NCBI GenBank assembly: GCA_910584995.1
Contig: CAJUDW010000019.1
Coordinates: forward strand, 1 to 49,276
Direction of reading: 5' to 3'
Length of the DNA stretch: 49,276 nucleotides
Source of the DNA: an uncultured Oscillibacter sp.
GTDB taxonomy: Bacteria; Bacillota; Clostridia; Oscillospirales; Oscillospiraceae
The notes beneath the pieces were generated by a model, which was not told where the DNA came from, did no database searches, and was given only the letters and a program-made list of their open reading frames with translations. Both the position numbers and the translations under genes were made by a program. Of the stretch, positions 8,172-16,462 are shown piece after piece. Numbering within the stretch: the stretch's first letter is position 1; every line of letters starts with the position of its first letter.

Positions 8172-9402
8172 ACGGATTATTGTAGTTGGCGGCGGAGCCG
8201 CCGGGATGATGGCCGCCATTTCTGCAGCAGAACGGGGCGGGGAAGTTCTGCTGCTGGAGCCCAACGAGCGGCTGGGGAAGAAGCTGAATATCACTGGCAA
8301 GGGCCGCTGCAATGTCACCAATAATGGGGATGCCCAAACACTGCTGGCAAATATCCCCTGTAATGGAAAATTCCTTTATAGCGCCTTTTCCCGCTTTGAC
8401 GGGCGGGATACCATGGCGTTCTTTGAGGCCCTGGGGGTGCCGCTGAAAACAGAGCGGGGGAATCGGGTTTTCCCCGTCAGTGACCGGGCCTTCGACATCA
8501 GCGCCGCTCTGGAACGGCGTCTGCGGGATCTGGGCGTCCCTATCCTCCGGGACCGGGCCGCGGCCCTGGAGATCCGGGAGGGCGCCGTCCGGGCCGCCGC
8601 CGGGGAACGGCGGCGCTATGAGGCGGAAGCAGTGATTCTGGCCACCGGCGGGGTGTCTTATCCAGCCACCGGTTCCACCGGGGAAGGCCACCGGCTGGCC
8701 GCCCTGGCGGGCCACACTATCACGCCCCTGCGGGGATCCTTGGTGCCCTTGGAGGGGGAAGGCGGGGACTGCGCCCGGATGCAGGGGCTGAGCCTGAGGA
8801 ATGTGGGGCTGGCAGTGTATGAAAACGATAAAAAGATCTATACCGATTTTGGGGAACTGCTGTTCACCCATTTCGGCGTCAGCGGGCCCATGGCCCTGTC
8901 CGCCTCGGCCCATATGCGGCAGTTCGGAAAGAAAACCTACCGGTTGGAACTGGATTTGAAACCGGCCCTAGACCGGCAGGCCCTGGACAAGCGGCTCCTT
9001 TCCGATTTTGCAAAATACGCCAACCATGATTTCTGCAACGCCCTGTCGGATCTCCTGCCTCAGAAGATGATCCCCGTTGCGGTAGAGCGGTCCGGCATCC
9101 CGCCCCGGCAGAAGGTGCATGAGATCACCCGGGAGCAGCGGCGGGAACTGCTGGAAGTCCTGAAAGGCTTTTCCATCCCAATCGCAGGCCCCCGGCCGGT
9201 GGCAGACGCTATCGTTACCTCCGGCGGCGTGAAGATCGAGGAAGTAGACCCAAAGACAATGGAATCAAAGTATGTAAAGGGATTATACTTTGCGGGAGAA
9301 ATTTTGGATACCGACGCCTATACCGGCGGTTTCAATCTTCAAATTGCCTGGGCCACCGGCCGTGCCGCCGGATTTGCGGCAGCAGAGGCAAGGGAACAAT
9401 AG
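8161..9402 (+). CDS. HI0933/BaiN-like FAD-dependent oxidoreductase
   Basis: A 413-aa flavoprotein with an N-terminal dinucleotide-binding GGGAAGMMAA motif and the GKGRCNVTN signature of the HI0933/YhiN/BaiN family; a C-terminal GGVKIEEVDPKTMESK segment and DAYTGGFNLQ motif complete the FAD site. Members bind FAD and are probably reductases; one, BaiN, acts on bile-acid intermediates, but homology does not show that activity here. ATG 8161 or ATG 8164 is possible; both overlap the end of the regulator gene. Confidence 0.88.
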   Translation: MMSKRIIVVGGGAAGMMAAISAAERGGEVLLLEPNERLGKKLNITGKGRCNVTNNGDAQTLLANIPCNGKFLYSAFSRFDGRDTMAFFEALGVPLKTERGNRVFPVSDRAFDISAALERRLRDLGVPILRDRAAALEIREGAVRAAAGERRRYEAEAVILATGGVSYPATGSTGEGHRLAALAGHTITPLRGSLVPLEGEGGDCARMQGLSLRNVGLAVYENDKKIYTDFGELLFTHFGVSGPMALSASAHMRQFGKKTYRLELDLKPALDRQALDKRLLSDFAKYANHDFCNALSDLLPQKMIPVAVERSGIPPRQKVHEITREQRRELLEVLKGFSIPIAGPRPVADAIVTSGGVKIEEVDPKTMESKYVKGLYFAGEILDTDAYTGGFNLQIAWATGRAAGFAAAEAREQ

Positions 9403-9414
9403 GGGAGGACGCTT

Positions 9415-10092
9415 ATGAACATCACGCGTGTGGCTATTGACGGGCCCTCCGGCGCAGGGAAGAGCACCCTGGCCAGAAACGCCGCCCGGACGCTGGGGTA
9501 TTTATATGTAGACACCGGGGCCATTTACCGGACTATCGGCTGTTACGCCTGGAGCCGCCGGCTGGATCCGAAGGACGGGGCCGTTATGGAGGCGGCGCTG
9601 CCGGATATCCATGTGGATCTCTCCTATGGGGAGGACGGCTTACAGCGGATGGGCCTCAACGGGGAGGATGTGACGGAGAAGATCCGCCTACCGGAGATTT
9701 CCCTCCTGGCCTCCGCCGTCTCCGCCCACCCCTGTGTCCGCTCCTTCCTGCTGGGGATGCAGCGGGACCTGGCCCGGAAAAACAGCGTTATTATGGACGG
9801 GCGGGATATCGGCACTGTGGTGCTGCCGGACGCGGAGGTGAAAATCTTCCTTACCGCCTCTCCGGAGGCCCGGGCAAAGCGGCGGTTCCTGGAACTGGAG
9901 CAGCGGGGGACCCCGGCCCCCTATGAACAGGTGCTGCGGGAGATCCAGGAGCGGGACTGGAACGATACCCACCGGGCTATCGCCCCTCTGCGGCAGGCGG
10001 AGGATGCGATCCTTCTGGATACCACGGATTTGGATTTTGAGGAGAGCCGGAAGGCACTTATACATCTGATAGAAGAGAGGGCCGGAGCATGA
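9415..10092 (+). CDS. cmk: Cytidylate kinase
   Basis: Phosphorylates CMP and dCMP to the diphosphates with ATP. The 225-aa product has the P-loop GPSGAGKST near the N-terminus and the Cmk signature DGRDIGTVVLPDAEVK followed by the Arg-rich lid. GGGAGGAC precedes the ATG. Its end overlaps plsC by 4 nt; cmk-plsC-ispH-rpsA is a conserved order in Clostridia. Confidence 0.95.
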   Translation: MNITRVAIDGPSGAGKSTLARNAARTLGYLYVDTGAIYRTIGCYAWSRRLDPKDGAVMEAALPDIHVDLSYGEDGLQRMGLNGEDVTEKIRLPEISLLASAVSAHPCVRSFLLGMQRDLARKNSVIMDGRDIGTVVLPDAEVKIFLTASPEARAKRRFLELEQRGTPAPYEQVLREIQERDWNDTHRAIAPLRQAEDAILLDTTDLDFEESRKALIHLIEERAGA

Positions 10093-10724
10093 AGCCGCTG
10101 AACCGCTTTTTTGTGTTCGTCTACTATGTGGTGGGCTTCGTAGTGGGCCTTCTGCATCCGGTCTCCATTGAGGGCATGGAAAAGCTGCCGGAGAGCGGCG
10201 TTCTGCTGTGTCCCAACCACTCCAGCAACTGGGATCCCCTGCTGCTGGGCCTCCGCCTGCCGGTGAACTACCGGCTCCATGTTATGGCGAAGGAGGAACT
10301 GTTCCGGAACCCCATTCTAAGCTGGATCATCCGGAAGCTGGGGGCATTTCCCGTCAGCCGGGGGGAAAACGACATCAACACCGTCCGCACGGCCATGAAG
10401 GCCATTAAAGACGGGGATAACCTGTTGATTTTTCCGGAGGGCACCACCATCCGGAACGGCATAGGCTACGCGGACGGCCTGCCCGCCCATGCCAAGGCTG
10501 GCGTGGCAGTGATCGGCGTCCGGACCGGGGCCACCCTGGTGCCGGTATTCGTTGACGGGGAGAAGCGGCTCTTCCGCAGGACCCGCATCATTTTCGGAGA
10601 TCCTTACCAGCCCCGGTACACCGGCAAACGGGGGACCTCCGAAGAGATGCAGAAGATTGCCGACGGCCTCCTGGCAGAGGCTTACGCCCTGGGGGGCCAG
10701 GCGGTGGGGGGAAAACCGCTGTGA
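10089..10724 (+). CDS. plsC: 1-acyl-sn-glycerol-3-phosphate acyltransferase
   Basis: Adds the second acyl chain to lysophosphatidic acid in phospholipid synthesis. The 211-aa membrane-associated protein has the HxxxxD motif (NHSSNWDP, about residues 38-45) and the FPEGT motif (about 116-120), with an N-terminal hydrophobic segment. It overlaps both cmk and the IspH-S1 gene by 4 nt, so translation is probably coupled. Confidence 0.93.
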   Translation: MKPLNRFFVFVYYVVGFVVGLLHPVSIEGMEKLPESGVLLCPNHSSNWDPLLLGLRLPVNYRLHVMAKEELFRNPILSWIIRKLGAFPVSRGENDINTVRTAMKAIKDGDNLLIFPEGTTIRNGIGYADGLPAHAKAGVAVIGVRTGATLVPVFVDGEKRLFRRTRIIFGDPYQPRYTGKRGTSEEMQKIADGLLAEAYALGGQAVGGKPL

Positions 10725-12691
10725 AGGTGATTTTGGCAGGGAGCGCCGGCTTTTGCTACGGTGTGCGCCGGGCGGTGGAACTGGCAGAGCGGACGGCCTG
10801 GTCCGGCGGCTGCTGGATGCTGGGTGATTTGATTCACAATGCCCATGTGGTGGAAGGGCTCCGCCGCCTGGGTGTCCGGAAGGCCGGGGGCCTGGAGGAG
10901 CCCCGACCGGGGGATACGGTGCTGATCCGATCCCACGGCGAACTGCGGGAGGTGCTGGAGGCCCTGGAGCGCCGGGGCGTGATCCTGGCGGACGCCACCT
11001 GTCCCAATGTGGCCCGTATCCGGCAGCTGGCTGCGGAGGCGGAAGCGGAGGGCCGGCGGTTCTTGCTGATTGGGGAGCCGGATCATCCGGAGGTGCTGGG
11101 CATTGCCAGCTGGTGCCGGGATCCGCTGGTGTTCGCAGGGCCGGAGGCGCTGCAGTCCTGGCTGGACGCCGCGCCGGAAAACCGGGAAACGCCCCTGACT
11201 GCGGCGGCGCAGACCACCTGTATTCGTGAACTTTTTGAAACTTCTTGGAAAATCATAAAAAAAGAGTGTACAAACGCAAAAATTTTTGATACAATATGCA
11301 GTGCTACGCGGAAACGTCAGATGGAGGCGGCCTCTATTGCCGCAAAAGTGGACGTGATGGTGGTAGTGGGCGACCGCAAGAGTGCCAATACGAAGCATCT
11401 GGCAGAGATCTGCCGGCAAAGTTGTTCCCGGGTCCTGCAGATTGAGGATGGGGACGAGCTTTCGCCGGGGATGTTCCTTGGATGCTGGACGGCGGGCTTG
11501 ACGGCCGGCGCTTCCACGCCCGCCGGCATTATTAAGGAGGTATATACAACCATGAGTGAAGAAATCAAAGCGGCCGAGAACAAAGAGGAATCCTTTGAGG
11601 AACTGCTGAACCAGTCCTTCAAAACTTTGAATAATGGAGAGAAGGTAACCGGCATCGTCACGGCGATTACGCCCACCGAAGTCCAGGTGGACGTAGGCGC
11701 CAAACAAGCGGCCTACATCAAACTCAGCGAACTTTCCGACGACCCCACCGCCAAGCCGGAGGATATTGTTAAGGTAGGCGACGAGATTGAAACCTATATT
11801 GTCCGCGTCAACGATGTGGAAGGTTACGCGGAACTCTCCAAGAAGCGGCTGGATGCCGTGAAGGTTTGGGAGGATATCGAGACTGCCGTGGAGGGGAAGA
11901 CGGTGATGGAAGGCGTCGTCACCGAGGAGAACAAGGGCGGTATCGTGGTGTCCGTCAAGGGTGTGCGGGTGTTTGTGCCTGCTTCCCAGAGCGGCCAGCC
12001 CCGGGGCGCCGATCTCTCCGCCATGGTGAAGCAGAAGGTGCAGCTGCGGATTACCGAGGTGAACCGTGCCCGCCGCCGGGTGGTAGGTTCCATCCGTTCC
12101 GTCAGCGACGAGGCCCGCCGGGCCGCCCAGGAGGCCGTCTGGTCCAGCATCGAGGCAGGCAAGCGCTACACCGGTACCGTCAAATCCATGACCAGCTATG
12201 GCGTATTTGTGGACATCGGCGGCGTGGACGGGATGGTACATATCTCTGAACTCAGCTGGAGCCGGATTAAGACCCCCTCCGAAATCTGCAAGGTGGGCGA
12301 CACCCTGGAGGTCTATGTCATCTCCTTCGACGCCGAAAAGCGCAAGATCTCCCTGGGCGTCAAAGATCACAATGTGGATCCCTGGCAGGAGTTCATGAAT
12401 AAGTACGCCGTAGGCGACACCGCCTCTGTCCGGGTGGTGAAGCTGATGACCTTCGGCGCTTTTGCCGAGGTTGTGCCCGGTGTGGACGGCCTGATCCACA
12501 TCTCCCAGATTGCCGACCGCCGGATTGACAAGCCAGAGGACGTGCTGTCCGAGGGCCAGATCGTGGATGCGAAGATCACTGCCATCGACGAGGAGAAGAA
12601 GAAGATCTCCCTGTCTATCCGCGCCCTGCTGGCCGCGCCTGCGGCAGACGCATTCGCCAGTGAGGACGAACCTGCGGAAACCGAGGAATAA
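10721..12691 (+). CDS. ispH-rpsA: IspH-ribosomal protein S1 fusion
   Basis: One 656-codon frame. Residues 1-277 are IspH, the 4Fe-4S enzyme reducing HMBPP to IPP/DMAPP, the last step of the MEP pathway; the three cluster Cys are at about residues 12 (GFCYGV), 93 (DATCPN) and 193 (CSATRKRQ). Residues 278-656 contain four S1 RNA-binding repeats and resemble bacterial S1/YpfD. Such fusions are known in Clostridia. At the junction a strong AAGGAGGT (11534-11541) precedes an in-frame ATG (11552), so S1 can also be made alone. The GTG start overlaps the plsC stop. Confidence 0.93.
   Translation: MKVILAGSAGFCYGVRRAVELAERTAWSGGCWMLGDLIHNAHVVEGLRRLGVRKAGGLEEPRPGDTVLIRSHGELREVLEALERRGVILADATCPNVARIRQLAAEAEAEGRRFLLIGEPDHPEVLGIASWCRDPLVFAGPEALQSWLDAAPENRETPLTAAAQTTCIRELFETSWKIIKKECTNAKIFDTICSATRKRQMEAASIAAKVDVMVVVGDRKSANTKHLAEICRQSCSRVLQIEDGDELSPGMFLGCWTAGLTAGASTPAGIIKEVYTTMSEEIKAAENKEESFEELLNQSFKTLNNGEKVTGIVTAITPTEVQVDVGAKQAAYIKLSELSDDPTAKPEDIVKVGDEIETYIVRVNDVEGYAELSKKRLDAVKVWEDIETAVEGKTVMEGVVTEENKGGIVVSVKGVRVFVPASQSGQPRGADLSAMVKQKVQLRITEVNRARRRVVGSIRSVSDEARRAAQEAVWSSIEAGKRYTGTVKSMTSYGVFVDIGGVDGMVHISELSWSRIKTPSEICKVGDTLEVYVISFDAEKRKISLGVKDHNVDPWQEFMNKYAVGDTASVRVVKLMTFGAFAEVVPGVDGLIHISQIADRRIDKPEDVLSEGQIVDAKITAIDEEKKKISLSIRALLAAPAADAFASEDEPAETEE
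11267..11295 (+). promoter_or_regulatory. Candidate internal promoter inside ispH, ahead of the S1 part
   Basis: In an AT-rich patch within an otherwise GC-rich gene, TGTACA (11267-11272) and an extended -10 TGATACAAT (ending 11295) are separated by 17 nt. Transcripts from here would encode only the S1 portion, starting at ATG 11552. Confidence 0.5.
11534..11554 (+). promoter_or_regulatory. Internal ribosome binding site and start for free S1
   Basis: AAGGAGGT followed 10 nt later by ATG 11552, in frame with the fusion. Translation from here gives a 379-aa, four-repeat S1 protein. Confidence 0.65.
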
Positions 12692-12697
12692 GAAGGG

Positions 12698-12728
12698 AAG
12701 GCAGGCCAAAATTCTGGCCTGCCTTTTT
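12698..12728 (+). terminator. Rho-independent terminator after ispH-rpsA
   Basis: A perfect 11-bp stem (12698-12708 with 12715-12725) runs into a T tract. Confidence 0.9.
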
Positions 12729-12740
12729 CCCAAAAGTTTT

Positions 12741-12754
12741 GTGATTTTTTTCAC
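12741..12754. promoter_or_regulatory. Candidate operator GTGA-N6-TCAC upstream of the CoA-transferase promoter
   Basis: GTGATTTTTTTCAC lies 7 nt upstream of the -35 box. Its arms match the core of Rex (TTGTGAA-N4-TTCACAA) and Crp/Fnr-type sites. A near-identical site occupies the same place upstream of cdaA (18990-19003). Confidence 0.4.
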
Positions 12755-12761
12755 GTTCATA

Positions 12762-12790
12762 TTGAAATCCGCATTTTGCCATGGTATACT
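12762..12790 (+). promoter_or_regulatory. SigA-type promoter of the CoA-transferase gene
   Basis: TTGAAA at 12762-12767, TATACT at 12785-12790, 17-nt spacer, plus an extended -10 TG. It leaves a leader of about 165 nt. Confidence 0.82.
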
Positions 12791-12964
12791 GGAATTGACA
12801 GCGTAGGACAACATGGCGGGCGTGATCATCATGATTAGTTGAAAAAGCCCTCTTGGTTCTGTTCGGTGGGGGATTTTTGCATCCCGGCAGGCCGCACACA
12901 CGCTTTGGATATTGACGGGCCAGGACCCGCCGGTTGACTATATCAGGAAATGGGAGGAAACCAC

Positions 12965-14311
12965 ATGAGTTACCAGGAACAGTACAAGCAGAAATTGACC
13001 TCCGCCCAGGAGGCGGTAAAGGCGGTCAAGTCCGGCGACTGGCTGGATTACGGCTGGAGCGTCTGCTCGCCTAACGCCCTGGACAAGGCGCTGGCGGAGC
13101 GGATGGGGGAACTGACGGATGTGAACATCCGGGGTGGTATTCTCACCCGCCGTCCGGCGATTTTCGAAATCCCCGATCCCGCAGGGCATTTCACCTGGAA
13201 CTCCTGGCATATGAGCGGCATTGAGCGGAAGGCCATCAGCGAGGGATTTGCCTATTATATCCCTCTGCGCTATTCCGAACTGCCCGGCTGGTACCGCAAC
13301 TGTATTCAGACCTTGGATGTAGCCATGTTCCAGGTGGCCCCCATGGATGAACATGGCTATTTCAACTTCGGCCCCGGCGGCTCCCATCTGAAGGCTGTGT
13401 GCGAGTGTGCCAAGACCATCATTGTTGAGGTCAACGAGAACATGCCCGTGTGCCTGGGTGGTTTTGAGAACTGGGTACATATTGACGATGTCGCCATGAT
13501 CGTGGAGGGAGGGAATCCCCCTATGGAGACCCTGGGCGGCAGCGGGGCCGCATCCGAGGTGGATTTGGCTGTGGCCAATCTGGTGGTTCCCGAAATTCCC
13601 AACGGTGCCTGCTTGCAGCTGGGCATCGGCTCCATGCCCAACGCCATCGGCAAGATGGTGGCGGAATCCGATTTGAAGGATCTGGGCGTCCACACGGAGA
13701 TGTATGTGGACGCGTTTGTGGATATGTCCCTGGCGGGCCGCATTACCGGGCTGGCCAAGCCCTTTGACCGGGGACGGCAGACCTATGCCTTCGCCGCCGG
13801 AAGCCAGAAGCTGTACGATTTCCTCAACAACAATCCCCAGTGCATGGCGGCTCCGGTGGGCTATGTAAACGACATTGCCCGGGTGAGCCAGATTGATAAC
13901 TTCATCTCCATCAACGGCGCGGTGGATATCGACCTCTTCGGCCAGGTGTCCTCCGAGTCCTCCGGCACCCGGCATATCTCCGGTGCCGGCGGGCAGCAGG
14001 ACTTTGTCATGGGCGCGTATCTCTCCAAGGGAGGCAAGAGTTTCATCTGCTGCTCCTCCTCCTATATGGATAAGAAGTCCGGCCAGCTGAAATCCCGCAT
14101 CCGGCCCACCCTGTTGGAGGGCTCCGTCGTCACGGCCACCCGCACTAACCTCCACTGGCTGGTGACGGAGTACGGCAAGTTCAACGCCAAGGGCCGCTCC
14201 ACCTGGGAGCGGGCGGAGGGTCTTATCGGCATTGCCCATCCCCAATTCCGGGAGGAACTGATTGCCGCGGCGGAGAAAATGCACATCTGGCGCAGATCTA
14301 ATAAAAGATAA
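12965..14311 (+). CDS. but: Butyryl-CoA:acetate CoA-transferase
   Basis: Moves CoA from butyryl-CoA to acetate, releasing butyrate, the last step of the main gut butyrate route. The 448-aa length is that of But enzymes. The acetyl-CoA hydrolase/transferase fold is evident, with the HTEM motif holding the likely catalytic Glu (about residue 245) and the conserved SGTRHISGAGGQQDFVMGA segment. ATG 12965 follows GGGAGGAAA; ATG 12950 lacks an RBS. 4-hydroxybutyrate CoA-transferase is the main alternative. The gene stands alone between two terminators with its own promoter. Confidence 0.87.
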   Translation: MSYQEQYKQKLTSAQEAVKAVKSGDWLDYGWSVCSPNALDKALAERMGELTDVNIRGGILTRRPAIFEIPDPAGHFTWNSWHMSGIERKAISEGFAYYIPLRYSELPGWYRNCIQTLDVAMFQVAPMDEHGYFNFGPGGSHLKAVCECAKTIIVEVNENMPVCLGGFENWVHIDDVAMIVEGGNPPMETLGGSGAASEVDLAVANLVVPEIPNGACLQLGIGSMPNAIGKMVAESDLKDLGVHTEMYVDAFVDMSLAGRITGLAKPFDRGRQTYAFAAGSQKLYDFLNNNPQCMAAPVGYVNDIARVSQIDNFISINGAVDIDLFGQVSSESSGTRHISGAGGQQDFVMGAYLSKGGKSFICCSSSYMDKKSGQLKSRIRPTLLEGSVVTATRTNLHWLVTEYGKFNAKGRSTWERAEGLIGIAHPQFREELIAAAEKMHIWRRSNKR

Positions 14312-14356
14312 AGGGCACGTCCCTTTTTTCAAAACTGTGATCCTTATATTTCAGAC

Positions 14357-14390
14357 GCGCCGGTGCGATAAACGCACCGGCGTGCTTTTT
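14357..14390 (+). terminator. Rho-independent terminator after the CoA-transferase
   Basis: An 11-bp stem (14357-14367 with 14373-14383, one G-T pair) is followed by GC and five T. Confidence 0.88.
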
Positions 14391-14598
14391 GAATTTCTCT
14401 GATATAGCCGGGCGGTGTGGCCGGGACTGCCGCCGCGCAAAGCATTACCCCATTGCAAAGGACCATCTTGATCCTTTGCAGCTGTGCCAGCCGCAGCCAA
14501 AAACCGGGGGACAAGGTCCACTGCCCTTCCGGTTTTTTACTATTTTCAAAAAAAGCCGAATATTTGGATGGAATTTCCGTCTATTTTTTGAAATACCC
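14391..14598. other. Structured intergenic stretch upstream of carD
   Basis: No gene is seen. It has a 9-bp perfect stem (TGCAAAGGA/TCCTTTGCA, about 14453-14479) and a terminator-like hairpin about 14503-14537 whose AAACCGG/CCGGTTT arms end in T's. They lie between a terminator and the carD promoter, so a small transcript is possible but unproven. Confidence 0.4.
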
Positions 14599-14627
14599 TT
14601 GTAAAACTAGGGGAATTCAGGTATAAT
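14599..14627 (+). promoter_or_regulatory. SigA-type promoter of carD-ispD-ispF
   Basis: TTGTAA at 14599-14604 and perfect TATAAT at 14622-14627 with a 17-nt spacer, about 75 nt upstream of carD. Confidence 0.85.
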
Positions 14628-14703
14628 TATTATAAATTGGAAAAACCGTGAGATTTGGGAAGGTGGAAGTACCGGTGGAAAGATGCCGGAGAGAGGAGCG
14701 GCT

Positions 14704-15183
14704 GTGTTCAACATTGGGGAATTTGTCGTGCATCCCATGCACGGCGCCGGCGTTATTGACGCCATTGTCCAGGAGCGGATTGCGGGCAGCACACAGGATT
14801 ACTATGTCTTTAAAATGCCCTCGGCGGGCCTGATGCTGAAAATCCCCACCTCGAACAGCCAGGCCATCGGCATCCGTTCCCTGATCACGCCGGAGGAGGC
14901 GGAATCCCTTTTAGAGGCGATCCCTGCCTTGGAGGTGGAAAACAGCGCCAACTGGAACAAACGCTATCAGGAAAATCTGGAGCGGTTGAAAAGCGGCGAT
15001 CTCTACCAGGTGGCCCGGGTGATCAAGTCCCTGATGACCCGGGAGTCCCGCCGGGGACTCTCCACCGGGGAACGCAAGATGCTGCACAACGCGAAACAGA
15101 TTCTGATTTCGGAAATTGTCCTGTCCCAGGAGGCGGATTACCGAGAGGTGGAGGCCCGGGTAGACCAGGCCATGACCCAGTGA
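14704..15183 (+). CDS. carD: CarD/CdnL-type transcriptional regulator
   Basis: A 159-aa protein with the N-terminal RNA-polymerase-interacting (Tudor-like) domain, including the FVVHPMHGAGVI motif near the start, and a helical DNA-binding C-domain. CarD family proteins bind the RNAP beta subunit and stabilise open complexes, notably at rRNA promoters. I choose GTG 14704 (GAGAGGAG 6 nt upstream), which gives the usual MFNIGEFVVHP start, over ATG 14683. carD-ispD-ispF is a common Firmicute order. Confidence 0.93.
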   Translation: MFNIGEFVVHPMHGAGVIDAIVQERIAGSTQDYYVFKMPSAGLMLKIPTSNSQAIGIRSLITPEEAESLLEAIPALEVENSANWNKRYQENLERLKSGDLYQVARVIKSLMTRESRRGLSTGERKMLHNAKQILISEIVLSQEADYREVEARVDQAMTQ

Positions 15184-15193
15184 GGAGGAGCCC

Positions 15194-15925
15194 ATGTTTT
15201 CGCTGCTGAAAAAAGTGAGGGCGGCCCGCCGTCCCCGGTGTGCCGCCCTGGTGCCCGCCGCCGGTTCCTCCAGCCGGATGGGCGGCGTGAATAAGCTGCT
15301 GGAGCCGCTGGATAGCGTACCAGTGCTGGTGCGGACTTTGACGGCCCTCCAATTGGCGGAGGATGTGGACGAGATTGTGGTGGCGGCCCGGGAGGAGGAT
15401 TTAGTGGAGATCTCCCGGCTGTGCAAAACCTATGGCATCGGCAAATGCACGAAAGTGGTGCGGGGCGGGGAAACCCGGGCCCACTCCGTGCTGCTGGCGG
15501 CGCTGGAGGTTTCTTCTAAAACGGATCTGCTGGCGGTCCACGACGGGGCGCGCCCCCTGGCGTCCCCGGAACTGATCGACGGCGTAATCCGTGCTGCGGC
15601 AAAAACCGGGGCTGCCGCACCTGCGCTGCCGGTGAAGGATACTGTGAAATCTGTCCGGGAGGATGGCAGCGTGGCAGAGACCTATGACCGGCAGGCCTTG
15701 CGGGCAGTGCAGACGCCCCAGGTGTTTGAAGCCAGCTTATTAAAGGCTGCCCTCCAGGCGGCGGTGGAAGGGGAGATCCCCATCACCGATGACTGCTCCG
15801 CTGTGGAGCGTTTGGGAAAACTGGTGTATCTGGTGGAAGGCAGTGAGGAAAATTTGAAAATCACCACCCCTGTGGATCTGGTTTTTGCGGAAGCCCTGCT
15901 GCAGGCCAGGGAGGAAGTGCGATGA
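15194..15925 (+). CDS. ispD: 2-C-methyl-D-erythritol 4-phosphate cytidylyltransferase
   Basis: Third MEP-pathway enzyme; couples MEP with CTP. The 243-aa product has the nucleotide-binding PAAGSSSRMG motif (about residues 20-29) and the HDGARPL motif. It lies 10 nt after carD and overlaps ispF by 4 nt. A short basic N-terminal extension of about 15 residues precedes the family core. Confidence 0.95.
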   Translation: MFSLLKKVRAARRPRCAALVPAAGSSSRMGGVNKLLEPLDSVPVLVRTLTALQLAEDVDEIVVAAREEDLVEISRLCKTYGIGKCTKVVRGGETRAHSVLLAALEVSSKTDLLAVHDGARPLASPELIDGVIRAAAKTGAAAPALPVKDTVKSVREDGSVAETYDRQALRAVQTPQVFEASLLKAALQAAVEGEIPITDDCSAVERLGKLVYLVEGSEENLKITTPVDLVFAEALLQAREEVR

Positions 15926-16407
15926 CAAACCTCCGTATTGGCTGCGGTTACGACGTCCACCGGCTGGTTCCCGGGCGGAAGCTGGTTTTGGGCGGTGTAG
16001 ACATTCCCTGGGAAAAGGGGCTGCTGGGCCATTCTGATGCCGATGTGTTAACCCATGCCGTTATGGATGCCCTGGCCGGGGCGTCCCGGCTGGGGGATAT
16101 CGGAAAGCTGTTTCCGGATACGGACCCGGCCTGCAAGGGCATTTCCAGTATGAAGCTGCTGGCGGAGGTGGGACGCCTTTTAGAGGGGAAGGGGTTCGCA
16201 GTGGTGAACATTGACGCCATCCTCTTGGCCCAGGCCCCAAAGATTGCCCCCTACAAAGAGCGGATGGGAGAGACTATGGCTGCCGTCCTGGGGATTTCCC
16301 CGGAACAGATTCAGATCAAGGCCACTACAGAGGAGGGCCTTGGCTTCACAGGGGATGGTTCTGGCATGGCGGCCCATGCTGTGGCGCTGCTGGAAAAGAT
16401 TTCGTAA
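15922..16407 (+). CDS. ispF: 2-C-methyl-D-erythritol 2,4-cyclodiphosphate synthase
   Basis: Cyclises CDP-ME2P to MEcPP. The 161-aa protein has the metal-binding GYDVHR motif near the N-terminus, GHSDADV and the C-terminal TTEEGLGFTG signature. Normal length. It is coupled to ispD by a 4-nt overlap; with ispH upstream, three MEP-pathway genes lie within 6 kb. Confidence 0.96.
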   Translation: MTNLRIGCGYDVHRLVPGRKLVLGGVDIPWEKGLLGHSDADVLTHAVMDALAGASRLGDIGKLFPDTDPACKGISSMKLLAEVGRLLEGKGFAVVNIDAILLAQAPKIAPYKERMGETMAAVLGISPEQIQIKATTEEGLGFTGDGSGMAAHAVALLEKIS

Positions 16408-16426
16408 ATTCATCAAATAATCATAT

Positions 16427-16462
16427 AAAAAGGAGCGGAGCACATGTGCCCCGCTCCTTTTT
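16427..16462. terminator. Rho-independent (possibly bidirectional) terminator after ispF
   Basis: A 12-bp stem AAAAAGGAGCGG/CCGCTCCTTTTT (16427-16438 with 16451-16462); the ends are A- and T-rich on either strand. Confidence 0.88.

Noticed and set aside
10682..12901. 739-codon minus-strand frame opposite ispH-rpsA
   Set aside because: A shadow of high-GC coding sequence; the opposite strand is clearly IspH-S1.
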